This document shows, piece after piece, positions 52,109 through 60,517 of a stretch of 64,000 nucleotides of DNA. The stretch's first letter is position 1. Each line of letters begins with the position of its first letter. Source of the stretch: DRYS01 sp964491605 (GTDB lineage Archaea > Thermoproteota > CALKCG01 > B24 > DRYS01); assembly GCA_964491605.1 (NCBI GenBank), contig CAZBGY010000001.1, positions 122,902-186,901 of the forward strand, written 5' to 3'. Under the pieces are notes generated by a model. It was not told the DNA's origin, searched no databases, and saw only the letters and a list, made by a program, of their open reading frames with translations. The position numbers were made by a program, and so were the translations under genes.

Positions 52109-53521
52109 CTATACATTCATAGCTATCTTAGATAATTCGTCATCTAACCATGGATATAACTTCTTCAACTCTATTACGGCTTCTAGTATTTTCTCCCTAG
52201 GATAGTAGTATGGTTGTAATCTCCCTCTAAGATAATCGTCGTAGGCTTGCATATCTAGTAAACCATGACCGCATAGTAGGAAGAGTATAGTCTTCTCCTC
52301 TCCTCTTTCACGGCATCTTATCGCTTCATCTACAACAGCTCTAATAGCATGGCTAGGTTCAGGAGCTGGCAATATTCCCTCAGTCCTCGTGAATAATGCT
52401 GCTGAATCGAATACGCTTACCTGATCGTACGCTCTAGCCTCGACTATGTTATGTCTAGCTAGTAGGCATAGAGTCGGGGCTTTCCCATGATATCTTAGAC
52501 CCCCCGCATGTATGGGTGGAGGTACGAATGTATGTCCTAACGTATACATCTTAAGTAGCGGTGTTAACCTAGCTGTATCTCCATGATCGTATGTATAGTA
52601 TCCCTGGGTTATCGAAGGGCATGCAGTAGGCTCCACAGCTATGAATCTAACATCCTTCGGAGCTTTACCAGATACCTTATCGTAGAAGAATGGCCAGAAT
52701 AAGCCTGAGAAGCTACTACCACCACCGATACATCCTACTATCATATCCGGGTATTCATCTATCATCGCAAGCTGCTCTCTTGCTTCCAATCCTATAACCG
52801 TTTGATGTAGTAATACATGATTTAAAACGCTTCCAAGGGTATACTTAGCTTTAGGATCTTTAACAGCGTCTTCTACCGCTTCGCTTATAGCTATACCAAG
52901 GCTTCCAGGATTACCTGGATCTTTCTCTAGGATCCTTCGTCCAGCTTCAGTTCTATCACTCGGGCTAGCTAAAACTTCCGCACCCCACATCTCCATCAAG
53001 ATTCTACGATAAGGCTTCTGATTATAACTAACCCTAACCATATAGACCGTAGATTTCAACCCGAATAGCATGCATGCAAACGCTAAAGCCGAACCCCACT
53101 GCCCGGCTCCAGTCTCCGTCGTAAGCCTCTCTATACCTTCCCTCATATTATAGTATGCTTGCGCTACAGCCGTATTCGGTTTATGACTTCCGGGTGGGCT
53201 TACCCCCTCATACTTATAGTAGATCCTAGCCGGGGTTTTTAAAGCCTTCTCAAGTCTATAAGCCCTATATAGGGGTGTAGGCCTCCAAAGCCTATAAACC
53301 TCCCTAACCTCATCGGGTATAGGTATCCATCTATCCTGTGAAACCTCCTGCCTTATCAACTCTTTAGCGAATATAGCTTCAAGATCGCTAGGTTTGATCG
53401 GCTCTCTCGTAACCGGATTTAAAGGTGGCGGTAGAGGCTCCGGTAGATCCGGTAGTATATTATACCAATCCTTAGGTATGGATTCCTCATCCAATACTAC
53501 CTTACATACTTCTCCAGACAT
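52109..53521 (-). CDS. trpB2: Tryptophan synthase beta chain, TrpB2 type
   Basis: The 470-residue protein has RIYYKYEGVSPPGSHKPNTA near residue 98 with the PLP Lys, ETGAGQWGSALAFACMLFG near 134, GCIGGGSSFSGLFWPF near 263 (PLP phosphate site), and EPSHAIRAVVDEA near 394. The extra residues and SPPGSHKPN motif identify the TrpB2 branch that does not depend on TrpA and may use free indole or O-phosphoserine. No trpA is adjacent, in agreement. It stands alone. Start ATG at 53521. The 110-bp upstream gap to the Gfo/Idh gene holds nothing else. Confidence 0.93.
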   Translation of the reverse strand: MSGEVCKVVLDEESIPKDWYNILPDLPEPLPPPLNPVTREPIKPSDLEAIFAKELIRQEVSQDRWIPIPDEVREVYRLWRPTPLYRAYRLEKALKTPARIYYKYEGVSPPGSHKPNTAVAQAYYNMREGIERLTTETGAGQWGSALAFACMLFGLKSTVYMVRVSYNQKPYRRILMEMWGAEVLASPSDRTEAGRRILEKDPGNPGSLGIAISEAVEDAVKDPKAKYTLGSVLNHVLLHQTVIGLEAREQLAMIDEYPDMIVGCIGGGSSFSGLFWPFFYDKVSGKAPKDVRFIAVEPTACPSITQGYYTYDHGDTARLTPLLKMYTLGHTFVPPPIHAGGLRYHGKAPTLCLLARHNIVEARAYDQVSVFDSAALFTRTEGILPAPEPSHAIRAVVDEAIRCRERGEEKTILFLLCGHGLLDMQAYDDYLRGRLQPYYYPREKILEAVIELKKLYPWLDDELSKIAMNV

Positions 53522-53631
53522 GTGGAAATCACGCTAACAAAGTGCGTTCAAGCCTACTATTAAACTTTATTGATCAAAAATGTTCATCAATGCATGGTGA
53601 AGCTAAATTCAGAACGGGATTAACAATTCCA

Positions 53632-54615
53632 TTATACTCGCTTGATTTCTATAGGCGCTTTTTTCTCGTATGCCTCTAGGGCTGCTAACGTAAGTTCAAG
53701 TGTTTTCACTCCCTCGCTTATCGGGACCTCGCTCTCCCCATCACCTATAATAGCTTTTATGAATTTCAGATCTTCATCTAGATATGGATCGTTAAGCGAT
53801 GTAACCTCCTCCACCCCCTCCCCCCTGTATATCGAAGCTTTCTTCGTACCACGTATCTCTATATGGGCTCTCCTAGCTACGATATCCATCTCTACTTTAT
53901 GAGCCTGAGGGTTAGCACCGCATGTATTCGTTATAACACCTATAGCTCCACTCTTAAATCGTAGTATGGTTGCAGCTGCATCCTCTATAGTTAGTTCAGG
54001 CATATCTGTGAACATAGATTTGGTTAGTTCGGCGTAGACTCTCGATACATCCCCTACGAGGAACCTAGCTAGATCGAATATATGTGTAGCCTGCTCTACT
54101 ATCTGCCCCCCGCTAAGCTCCTTCTTCCACCACCAATGTTTAGGATCCCCTATGATCCCACCCCACCATCTGCCTAGAACGATGCCAACTGGGCCTGATT
54201 CGCTTAGTACGCTTTTAGCGCGTCTCACAGAGTATGCTTGTCTGAAATGGTATCCAACCCACGAGATAACGCCGCTCCTCTCTACGGCTCTCCTCATACT
54301 CTCCGCTTTCTCCATCGTTAAAGCTATAGGCTTCTCTATGAATACGTGTATACCCTTCTCAGCCGCCTCCTCGACCTCATCTGTATGTGCATAGGGAGGT
54401 ATACAGATCCATATAGCATCGAGCTTTTCGCTTCTAAGCATCTCCCTCCAATCGCTATATGGTTTACCGCCATATTTCTCAGAGAAGCTTATAGCCTTAT
54501 CTAGTACTATATCGGCTACCGAAGCTATATTCACCCCTGGTATCGTCGATAATTTGCTTGCATGTACTCCAGCTATACCGCCAGCACCTATGAATCCTAC
54601 ATGAACAATCTTCAT
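53632..54615 (-). CDS. Gfo/Idh/MocA family oxidoreductase
   Basis: The 327-residue protein has the N-terminal Rossmann motif GFIGAGGIAGVHASKL, IWICIPPYAHTDEVEEAAEKGIHVFIEKPIALTMEKAE near residue 70 (EKP catalytic Lys), and WWKKELSGGQIVEQATHIFDLARFLVGDV near 164 where the His-containing helix lies. The C-terminal alpha/beta domain fits sugar or inositol dehydrogenases. It is 2 bp after the sugar-isomerase-like gene on the same strand, so they likely handle the same sugar or polyol. A second member, at 62943, is not a close copy. Confidence 0.88.
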   Translation of the reverse strand: MKIVHVGFIGAGGIAGVHASKLSTIPGVNIASVADIVLDKAISFSEKYGGKPYSDWREMLRSEKLDAIWICIPPYAHTDEVEEAAEKGIHVFIEKPIALTMEKAESMRRAVERSGVISWVGYHFRQAYSVRRAKSVLSESGPVGIVLGRWWGGIIGDPKHWWWKKELSGGQIVEQATHIFDLARFLVGDVSRVYAELTKSMFTDMPELTIEDAAATILRFKSGAIGVITNTCGANPQAHKVEMDIVARRAHIEIRGTKKASIYRGEGVEEVTSLNDPYLDEDLKFIKAIIGDGESEVPISEGVKTLELTLAALEAYEKKAPIEIKRV

Positions 54616-54617
54616 CG

Positions 54618-55415
54618 TTACACCTCCTCTATCAGCTTCTTAACATACCCTAGAGATTTTTCTAGATTCGATTCTACCGGTTCAGGTATCCTACATTCGT
54701 AAGCCATATAGTACTTGTAGCCGTGCTTCTTAAGCATAGCAAAAGGTGCTCTGAAATCTGTATGACCGAAGCCTGGTGGGAGCCTATTGCTGTCTGCTAG
54801 ATGTATATGTCTAAGTAGATGGATGCATGAAAGTATACTTTCAGATAGATCCCTCTCCTCTATATTCATATGGAAGAAATCAGCCATAACAGCTATCTTC
54901 TCACCGTAAACTTCACCTATAATCTTAACGGCATCCAGGACTCTATTCATGAAATGCGTCTCATACCTATTAATAGGTTCTAGGAGTATGTAGACATCGT
55001 AGTCGATAGCATATTTATCTAGGATTCTAAGCTCCTCGATTAGAAGCTTCCTCTCTAGCTCCAATACATCACGGTATAGTGGATATAGATCTGGGAGTTT
55101 AGGTTTTCCAAACGTAGGAACGACTATCAATCCTACCGCCCCCAACTCAGATGCATACTTAAGCCTTTCGATCACACCGTGAACCGCCTCCTCCCTCTCC
55201 TTTCTATCCAAGCCTAGAAGATCACCGGGATAACCGCTACATATAGTAGAGATCTTAACCCGGCTGGTCGATATGGAATCCAGTATAGATTTAATCCTAG
55301 CATTTAGATCCCTACCCCAAACCTCGATAGCGTCGAACCCGATCTTCTCAGCTATACGAACCTTCTCCTCGAATGATTCAGCTGGCAGTAGATTCTCTTG
55401 GCATGAAATCTTCAT
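54618..55415 (-). CDS. Sugar phosphate isomerase/epimerase-like TIM barrel
   Basis: The protein has KIGFDAIEVWGRDLNARI near residue 23, VGLIVVPTFGKPKLPDLYPLYRDVL near 106, ILLEPINRYETHFMNRVLDAV near 153 (Glu metal ligand), VMADFFHMNIEERD near 184 (Asp, His), HIHLADSNRLPPGFGHTDF near 214 and MAYECRIPEP near 243 (Glu). This is the xylose-isomerase-like metal site. I take the start at the ATG 55415 (265 residues), with AGGTGG 7 nt upstream; the longer ORF from 55517 has an uncharacteristic tail. It pairs with the Gfo/Idh/MocA gene that follows. Confidence 0.85.
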   Translation of the reverse strand: MKISCQENLLPAESFEEKVRIAEKIGFDAIEVWGRDLNARIKSILDSISTSRVKISTICSGYPGDLLGLDRKEREEAVHGVIERLKYASELGAVGLIVVPTFGKPKLPDLYPLYRDVLELERKLLIEELRILDKYAIDYDVYILLEPINRYETHFMNRVLDAVKIIGEVYGEKIAVMADFFHMNIEERDLSESILSCIHLLRHIHLADSNRLPPGFGHTDFRAPFAMLKKHGYKYYMAYECRIPEPVESNLEKSLGYVKKLIEEV

Positions 55416-55568
55416 AGGATACCACCTAGAGCGATACTTTAACATGGAATTCTGGATATATAGATTACCTAGGTAGAATATCGTAGCCGAATTATGTAGC
55501 TGAACGCTCCTAGCCATGAGATATTCATGGCTATCGGGAGTAACATCTACTTACTATACAATGATAAA

Positions 55569-55585
55569 CTTTAATATTAAATATT
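55569..55585 (+). promoter_or_regulatory. TATA element for the ECF-like gene
   Basis: CTTTAATATTAAATATT lies 25-41 nt upstream of the ATG at 55610. GGGATGG (55599-55605) precedes the start by four bases as a probable Shine-Dalgarno. The minus-strand isomerase gene starts on the other side. Confidence 0.5.
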
Positions 55586-55609
55586 AATTTTGAATATTGG
55601 GATGGCCTC

Positions 55610-56488
55610 ATGAAAGCATTGAGATCGTATATAGTTTTCATCGGTGGGTTGACGATAGCAGCCCATACGATGCTAAGCGTTACATACGCATTATACGTTA
55701 ACGGCTACACACTACTTAGCATTGTAGATCTCCCAAGCTATTTGAAGAATAGCCTAAGCTTAGTGTTAACCCTTGGGTTTCTATCAGTCCTCCTATCCTC
55801 AGCCTCCCTGTTTGCCCATGGATTATGGTTAACGCTATTACCGCTATCCTCCCTATGCTTAGGGGTATCGTCGATAATCTACGCTAAGACGATAGGGGTG
55901 AGTGCTCTTCTACTGGATCTAATAGGCTTTATAGCGGTAGCTATCTTAGGCTTCGGATCAGGCTACCTCTTCGAGAAGCCTACGTATAAGCCTACCGTTA
56001 GGTTATCCAGCTTCGAAGTAGCATGCACCGCTATATTATCAGCTTTAACTGCTGTAGCTACAGCTTTTACAGGTCAATTCTTCCCATCACCTACAGGTGG
56101 GTACACGCATATAGGCGATACGGTTATATTCATATCTGCCCTCATGCTTGGACCTAAGCTAGGTGCGTTGATAGGTGCTCTAGGAGCTGTCGCCGCGGAT
56201 ATGTATGTAGGCTATCCCCGATGGTTTGTATCCATACCAGCCCACGGGCTTGAAGGATTCATAGCCGGTCTAGGTAGGGGTAGAAAGTTCTACATACAGA
56301 TTATCCTATGCGGGTTAGGAGGCATAGTTATGGCTGCTATATACTTCTATGTGAACATCTTCATCAAAGGATTAGCTCCAGCTCTGATATCTCTATACAG
56401 AGATGTATTTGGCCAGGTAGCCGTCTCGATAATACTAACAGCTCTTCTAAAGCCGGCTTTATCGAGGATCCTTCCTAAGAAGATCTAA
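55610..56488 (+). CDS. ECF-type transporter S component-like membrane protein with extra N-terminal helices
   Basis: The 292-residue protein has about nine hydrophobic segments. The C-terminal half (about 133-285) reads AILSALTAVATAFTGQFFPSPTGGYTHIGDTVIFISALMLGPKLGALIGALGAVAADMYVGYPRWF, the S-component pattern of ECF-type vitamin transporters. About 115 N-terminal residues add roughly four helices without obvious family. No EcfA or EcfT gene is in the window, so it would depend on a shared energising module, or act alone. The substrate is not clear. Convergent with the asparaginase gene, overlapping by 4 bp. Confidence 0.72.
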   Translation: MKALRSYIVFIGGLTIAAHTMLSVTYALYVNGYTLLSIVDLPSYLKNSLSLVLTLGFLSVLLSSASLFAHGLWLTLLPLSSLCLGVSSIIYAKTIGVSALLLDLIGFIAVAILGFGSGYLFEKPTYKPTVRLSSFEVACTAILSALTAVATAFTGQFFPSPTGGYTHIGDTVIFISALMLGPKLGALIGALGAVAADMYVGYPRWFVSIPAHGLEGFIAGLGRGRKFYIQIILCGLGGIVMAAIYFYVNIFIKGLAPALISLYRDVFGQVAVSIILTALLKPALSRILPKKI

Positions 56489-57432
56489 ATATAACTAGGC
56501 TCTATGTATACGCCTGGCTTCATTTCCGGCTCATCCATACCTTCGATTATATACGCGTATATAAAATCTCTACGTGATGATGCAGCTCCTATTTCACCTA
56601 ATCGATTGATCGCCAACACAGCTATACCACCCTTATAATACTTGTATCTGAGTGTATCCTTGATAGCTTCTTCGCAGGCATCTTGAGGTTCTAAACCGTT
56701 ACGCATAAGGTCGCATACACTCTTTGATAATAGCGTTATCTGTGCTATCTCGCCTACACCAGTTGTGCAAGCAGCACCTACACTATTATCGGCGTATACG
56801 CCTGCCCCGATTATAGCCGAATCCCCTACCCGTCCCGGGGTTTTAAGCGGTAAACCTGTAGTAGAGCTACCTGCCGCTAGGTTTCCATAACAATCCAGAG
56901 CTACCATCGATATGGTTTCATGGAGCTTATAGTATTCGATGTATGTTTTAATCTTCTCCATATAGGGTTGTAGATCTACCCCCGCTTCTATGTTCGATAG
57001 AAGCTCCCTCCACCTCTCTAAAGCCCCCTTCTTCCATGTAAACTTTGATACAGTTAACCCGAGTTTAGAAGCAAACCTAGTAGCTTCGCTACCTACTAGG
57101 AGTATATGCGGGGTCATTTCGAGAATCCTTCTAGCTACAGTGATCGGATGCAATACATTCCTCACACCTCCTACAGCTCCAGCTCTCAAGGTGTATCCAT
57201 CCATTATCGATGCATCCAGCTCGCATACGCCTTCGAGGTTAGGTATACCTCCAAGACCGACCGTCAATACATCTGGATCGAGTTCAACCGCCTTTATACC
57301 TTCTTCGACTGCGTCGATAGCTTTTCCTTTTGAAGCTAGAATATCGAAGGCTTTGGATACTGCTTTCAAGCCGAAATTCCATGTAGCAGCCGCGGCGTAG
57401 GGCATAGCTCTACACCTAACATTTAACTTCAA
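56485..57432 (-). CDS. Ntn-hydrolase asparaginase/aspartylglucosaminidase family
   Basis: The 315-residue protein has DPDVLTVGLGGIPNLEGVCELDASIMDG near residue 52, GAVGGVRNVLHPITVARRILE near 85, the self-cleaving nucleophile Thr173 in HETISMVALD, AGSSTTGLPLKTPGRVGDSAIIGAGVYAD near 186, and AACTTGVGE near 223. In this family the proenzyme cleaves before the Thr. HETISMV is close to HDTIGMV of the glycosylasparaginase branch. The role could be isoaspartyl dipeptide or asparagine breakdown. Start at 57432 or the in-frame ATG 57405. Confidence 0.9.
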   Translation of the reverse strand: MKLNVRCRAMPYAAAATWNFGLKAVSKAFDILASKGKAIDAVEEGIKAVELDPDVLTVGLGGIPNLEGVCELDASIMDGYTLRAGAVGGVRNVLHPITVARRILEMTPHILLVGSEATRFASKLGLTVSKFTWKKGALERWRELLSNIEAGVDLQPYMEKIKTYIEYYKLHETISMVALDCYGNLAAGSSTTGLPLKTPGRVGDSAIIGAGVYADNSVGAACTTGVGEIAQITLLSKSVCDLMRNGLEPQDACEEAIKDTLRYKYYKGGIAVLAINRLGEIGAASSRRDFIYAYIIEGMDEPEMKPGVYIEPSYI

Positions 57433-57457
57433 GCTATGAGAACCAGATATTAGGGTT

Positions 57458-58414
57458 ATGGGTGTACCTAGGATAATATTAGGATGCTTACCATTCTTAG
57501 GTGAATCCTATCAGGGTGCTGAAAAGAATAGGCTGTATGCTGAGAGATTCTCCGATGTGAACGAGACTATCAGGATACTTAGATCGGCTTACATAGATTA
57601 TGGCATCAAGGTTATAGCTACCCCAACATACTCTGATAATATTCTGGTTAGATTATTCTTCCTATCGATATCCAAGCTTAGAGGGGAAGGAATCGACTGG
57701 ATGTTAGCTCCATGCATAAGTCTACCGTTAACCCTTAGAGGATCGATAGTTGATGATATGAGACGGTGGACTACATACCTAGTATTGGAATCTAATAGTA
57801 TGGCTGAAGCTCTCGCTTTAAAGGAGAGATACCTCGAGGATCCTATACTATTATGCAGGCCTGGATGGAGGGAGGTATTCTCTAAAGCCCTAGTGGATAT
57901 AAAGCCGTACGAGCCTAGAGATTTCCAAGAGCTATCCTTAGATCTAGAGCTGCTTGAGAGTAGAGCGTCATATTTCAAGCCGGATGAATGTCTATTCGTA
58001 GAGCTAGGTTCGGAGATCGATTTCCTAGTCTTAACTCGTAGACTAGATCTTGTAGGGGAGTGTATAGATACCCTTAGAAGCCTAGGTTTCACTAGGATAC
58101 TATTAGGATCCCATCATGCAGGCTCCGTTATACCTATACTAGAGGAGTCAGATCTAGTTTTCGAAGGATATGTAACACCTTTAAACCCTATCGGTGCTTT
58201 GATGCTTCCATCTAAAGATAGCGTGGAATCCGCTGTAAGGGGAACCAGTAGATGGGTTATAGCTATAAAACCCTTAGCGGGAGGGAGGGTTGCTCCGATC
58301 GATGCGTTTCGCTATATATTCAGATCCCTAGGCGTAAAATCCGTGATGGTAGGTGTAGCTTCTTTAAAGGAATTAGCTGAGGATATGGATGCTTTGATGA
58401 AGGCTTCTACTTGA
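57458..58414 (+). CDS. Conserved protein, probable TIM barrel, function unknown
   Basis: The 318-residue protein begins PRIILGCLPFLGESYQGAEKN and shows alternating strand/helix blocks with short polar loops (IKVIATPTYSDN, IDWMLAPCISL, TTYLVLESNS, RILLGSHHAGSVIPIL, RWVIAIKPLAGGRVAPIDAF and KSVMVGVASLKELAEDMDAL). The last two segments resemble the end of aldo-keto-reductase-like barrels, yet no catalytic tetrad is seen. I do not recognise a family with a known role. It starts 25 bp from the divergent asparaginase and overlaps the ACT-regulator gene by 4 bp. Confidence 0.7.
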   Translation: MGVPRIILGCLPFLGESYQGAEKNRLYAERFSDVNETIRILRSAYIDYGIKVIATPTYSDNILVRLFFLSISKLRGEGIDWMLAPCISLPLTLRGSIVDDMRRWTTYLVLESNSMAEALALKERYLEDPILLCRPGWREVFSKALVDIKPYEPRDFQELSLDLELLESRASYFKPDECLFVELGSEIDFLVLTRRLDLVGECIDTLRSLGFTRILLGSHHAGSVIPILEESDLVFEGYVTPLNPIGALMLPSKDSVESAVRGTSRWVIAIKPLAGGRVAPIDAFRYIFRSLGVKSVMVGVASLKELAEDMDALMKAST

Positions 58415-58971
58415 ATGGGAAACCTTATATAGCGATATTGTCTATTTTACTACGTCTAAGAATAGTTTTGTGGAGTAAGATAGCTAAGCACTTCGAAGAG
58501 TATCCTGGAAGACTTAAAGTTGCTAGGATGCTAGTCGAACTAGGTTTAAGGATCGATCTCGATGGTAAGATATACTGTGGACCCATAGAGATGGATGAAG
58601 CTAAGATAGCGAGGGCTCTAGGTGTAGATCGGAGGACGGTTAAAGCTACGGCTAAAAGCATACTGGAAGATGATTTTCTAAGAGAGATATTCTCTAAGCT
58701 TAAGCCTTCAGGCGCCTTCCTCAGGGATGTAGCTAAACTCCTAGGCTACGGCGTGATCGAGATATACGCCGACTCTAGGATGAAGGGTATACTAGCCGGT
58801 GCGGCTCAAGCTATAGCGAGGAGAGGTATAAGTATAAGGCAAGCTGTAGCGGATGATCCAGATCTACACCCTGAGCCTAAGCTTACGATAATAACCGAGA
58901 AGCCTATACCGGGAGATATAATACCGGAGCTCCTGAGGATAGAAGGCGTTAATAAGGTTGTCGTATACTAG
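58411..58971 (+). CDS. Predicted amino-acid metabolism regulator with HTH-like and ACT domain
   Basis: The 186-residue protein has an N-terminal helix-turn-helix-like region (EMDEAKIARALGVDRRTVKATAKSIL, about 60-85) and a C-terminal ACT-like domain (GYGVIEIYADSRMKGILAGAAQAIARRGISIRQAVADDP, then LTIITEKPIPGDIIPELLRIEGVNKVVVY). Such COG2150-type proteins are thought to sense amino acids. TTG start at 58411 overlaps the upstream stop; it is followed 15 bp later by the IMPase gene. The pairing suggests control of a small-molecule step, but target genes are unknown. Confidence 0.75.
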   Translation: MNGKPYIAILSILLRLRIVLWSKIAKHFEEYPGRLKVARMLVELGLRIDLDGKIYCGPIEMDEAKIARALGVDRRTVKATAKSILEDDFLREIFSKLKPSGAFLRDVAKLLGYGVIEIYADSRMKGILAGAAQAIARRGISIRQAVADDPDLHPEPKLTIITEKPIPGDIIPELLRIEGVNKVVVY

Positions 58972-58986
58972 AGTTATGTAACCGGT

Positions 58987-59772
58987 ATGGATGGATCCGA
59001 GCTACTCGTGGAAGCGTTAAGTGAAGGTGCGAAGACACTACGTAGACTACTATCTGAAGGAAGGCTGGAGGATATAGATTTAGAGGTTGAAGCTTCTATA
59101 GCTAGGATGCTTAAACAAAGATTGAAGAATGCAGCTTTAATCACAGAGGAGAGCGGAGTTATTTCATGGGGTGGTGGAGGGCCACCGATACTCATACTAG
59201 ATCCTATAGACGGTTCTACGAACCTTCTCAGAGGATATTCGCTATATTCTCTAAGCTTAGCTATAGCTGATGGATCCAGCTGGGATACGATCGAATCAGG
59301 AGTAGTAGTGAATCCGCTTCTAGACCAGGTATTCGAAGCATGTAGGGGTGCGGGGGCATACCTTAACGGTAAATCTCTGAAAACATCGAGTATACCAAGC
59401 CTAGATGAGGCTATGGTAGCAGTAGATCTTAACTTCAAGGAAGCTATAGATAGCTCTACGGCTTCAAGCCTCTTAGATATAGTCGGGAGAGCAGCTCACG
59501 TTAGATGCATGGGATCCGATGCTCTAGAGATATGCATGGTTGCAGCCGGTAGATTGGAAGCATTCATAGATCTGAGAGGCATACTTAGACTTACAGATTT
59601 CGCCGCAGCAGGCTTCATACTAGAGGAAGCTGGAGGCTACCTATTCGATAGATATCTAGCTAGGTTGAAGCCTAAGCTGGAGCCAGGTGTTAGAAGCTCT
59701 GTGATCGCATGCTGCAACCTCAATATAGCCTCAGAAATATCGGAGATCCTAAAGCATAGACAGCTACCATAA
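58987..59772 (+). CDS. Inositol monophosphatase / fructose-1,6-bisphosphatase family
   Basis: The 261-residue protein has LITEESGVISWG near residue 50, ILDPIDGSTNLLRGYSLYSLSLA near 72, the metal-binding core, CMGSDALEICMVAAGRLEAFIDLR near 178, and LRLTDFAAAGFILEEAGGYLFD near 203. Archaeal members (MJ0109-like) often act as both IMPase and FBPase. The third motif is TDFAA, not WDxAA, as in some archaeal members. Start ATG at 58987. The 59773-59919 gap has no gene. Confidence 0.88.
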   Translation: MDGSELLVEALSEGAKTLRRLLSEGRLEDIDLEVEASIARMLKQRLKNAALITEESGVISWGGGGPPILILDPIDGSTNLLRGYSLYSLSLAIADGSSWDTIESGVVVNPLLDQVFEACRGAGAYLNGKSLKTSSIPSLDEAMVAVDLNFKEAIDSSTASSLLDIVGRAAHVRCMGSDALEICMVAAGRLEAFIDLRGILRLTDFAAAGFILEEAGGYLFDRYLARLKPKLEPGVRSSVIACCNLNIASEISEILKHRQLP

Positions 59773-59919
59773 CGGTTTGATGCAACTAGTATCTTAAACG
59801 TAATATAGCTATCTCTAAGAGGGCTTAGCGTATGCTCGGTTAGGAGAGGATTTAAGTTATCGATAAAACTCTACGGTTAGATTATACCCGGCTATTACGA
59901 TACTAACACTATCACCTAG

Positions 59920-60192
59920 CTATGGTTGTAGGGATATCAAAGTCTCCGTACGTATAACGTTAGGCTGCTGCTCCACCACTTCGTAGATTATTTTCTTCAA
60001 TTCATCTAGGTTTTCAGCTTCTATCACCACTACCGCATCGTATCTTCCGAGGACAGAGTTTGCAAGCTTAACACCCTTTATCCTCCTAGAGCGGACTATC
60101 TCCTCGGATGTACCTGGCTTCGTAGTTACGAGTACGAACGCTCTTATAGGCCTCCTTCGAAGAGTCTTAGGATTAGGATCCATGGTGTACAT
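59920..60192 (-). CDS. Stand-alone RAM domain (Lrp/AsnC ligand-binding) protein, copy 2
   Basis: The 90-residue protein has RAFVLVTTKPGTSEEIVR, GVKLANSVLGRYDAVVVIEAENLDELKKIIYEVV and VIRTETLISL, the alpha/beta RAM fold that binds amino acids, with no HTH domain. It follows the first RAM gene by 5 bp. The N-terminal ~16 residues (MDPNPKTLRRR) are an extension. Start at 60192 or the ATG at codon 4. Such proteins can modulate Lrp regulators by joining their octamers. Confidence 0.88.
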   Translation of the reverse strand: MYTMDPNPKTLRRRPIRAFVLVTTKPGTSEEIVRSRRIKGVKLANSVLGRYDAVVVIEAENLDELKKIIYEVVEQQPNVIRTETLISLQP

Positions 60193-60197
60193 TCCTC

Positions 60198-60428
60198 CTA
60201 GGATAGGGTTAACGATGTCTCTGTATGAACTATATCTGGGTCGCTAGCTATAACCTTGTACACTATCTCGTTCAACCTCTCGAAACTCGGAACATCCACT
60301 ACGACTATAGCGTCAAACCTACCATATATAGAATCTGCTAGTATGGATTCGCTCACCCTCTCCCTAATCCTCTTAACGACGTTCTCGGATGTCCCAGGTT
60401 TAGTTCTTATGAATATGTATGCTCTCAA
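60198..60428 (-). CDS. Stand-alone RAM domain (Lrp/AsnC ligand-binding) protein, copy 1
   Basis: The 76-residue protein has RAYIFIRTKPGTSENVVKRI, SILADSIYGRFDAIVVVDVPSFERLNEIVYKVI and IVHTETSLTL. It is clearly homologous to the next gene (GTSE, GR(F/Y)DA(I/V)VV, TET), so the pair arose by duplication. A TATA-like AAAGGTATAAGTAGG (60466-60480 on the minus strand) lies upstream and may give these two genes their own promoter, apart from any read-through from glnA (89 bp). Confidence 0.88.
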   Translation of the reverse strand: MRAYIFIRTKPGTSENVVKRIRERVSESILADSIYGRFDAIVVVDVPSFERLNEIVYKVIASDPDIVHTETSLTLS

Positions 60429-60465
60429 ACCTGGTAGACACCTATCGATATCTTCTGAGGCTAAA

Positions 60466-60480
60466 CCTACTTATACCTTT
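60466..60480 (-). promoter_or_regulatory. Possible internal promoter between glnA and the RAM genes
   Basis: On the minus strand, AAAGGTATAAGTAGG lies 38-52 nt before the RAM gene start at 60428. Expected start near 60446 gives a leader of about 18 nt. Confidence 0.4.
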
Positions 60481-60517
60481 ACACCTAGGCTAAGTGGATA
60501 CCGTGTATGATCGAGAT

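Noticed and set aside
54618..55517. Longer start of the TIM-barrel gene at 55517
   Set aside because: The extra 34 residues do not look like the family, while ATG 55415 has a well-spaced AGGTGG.
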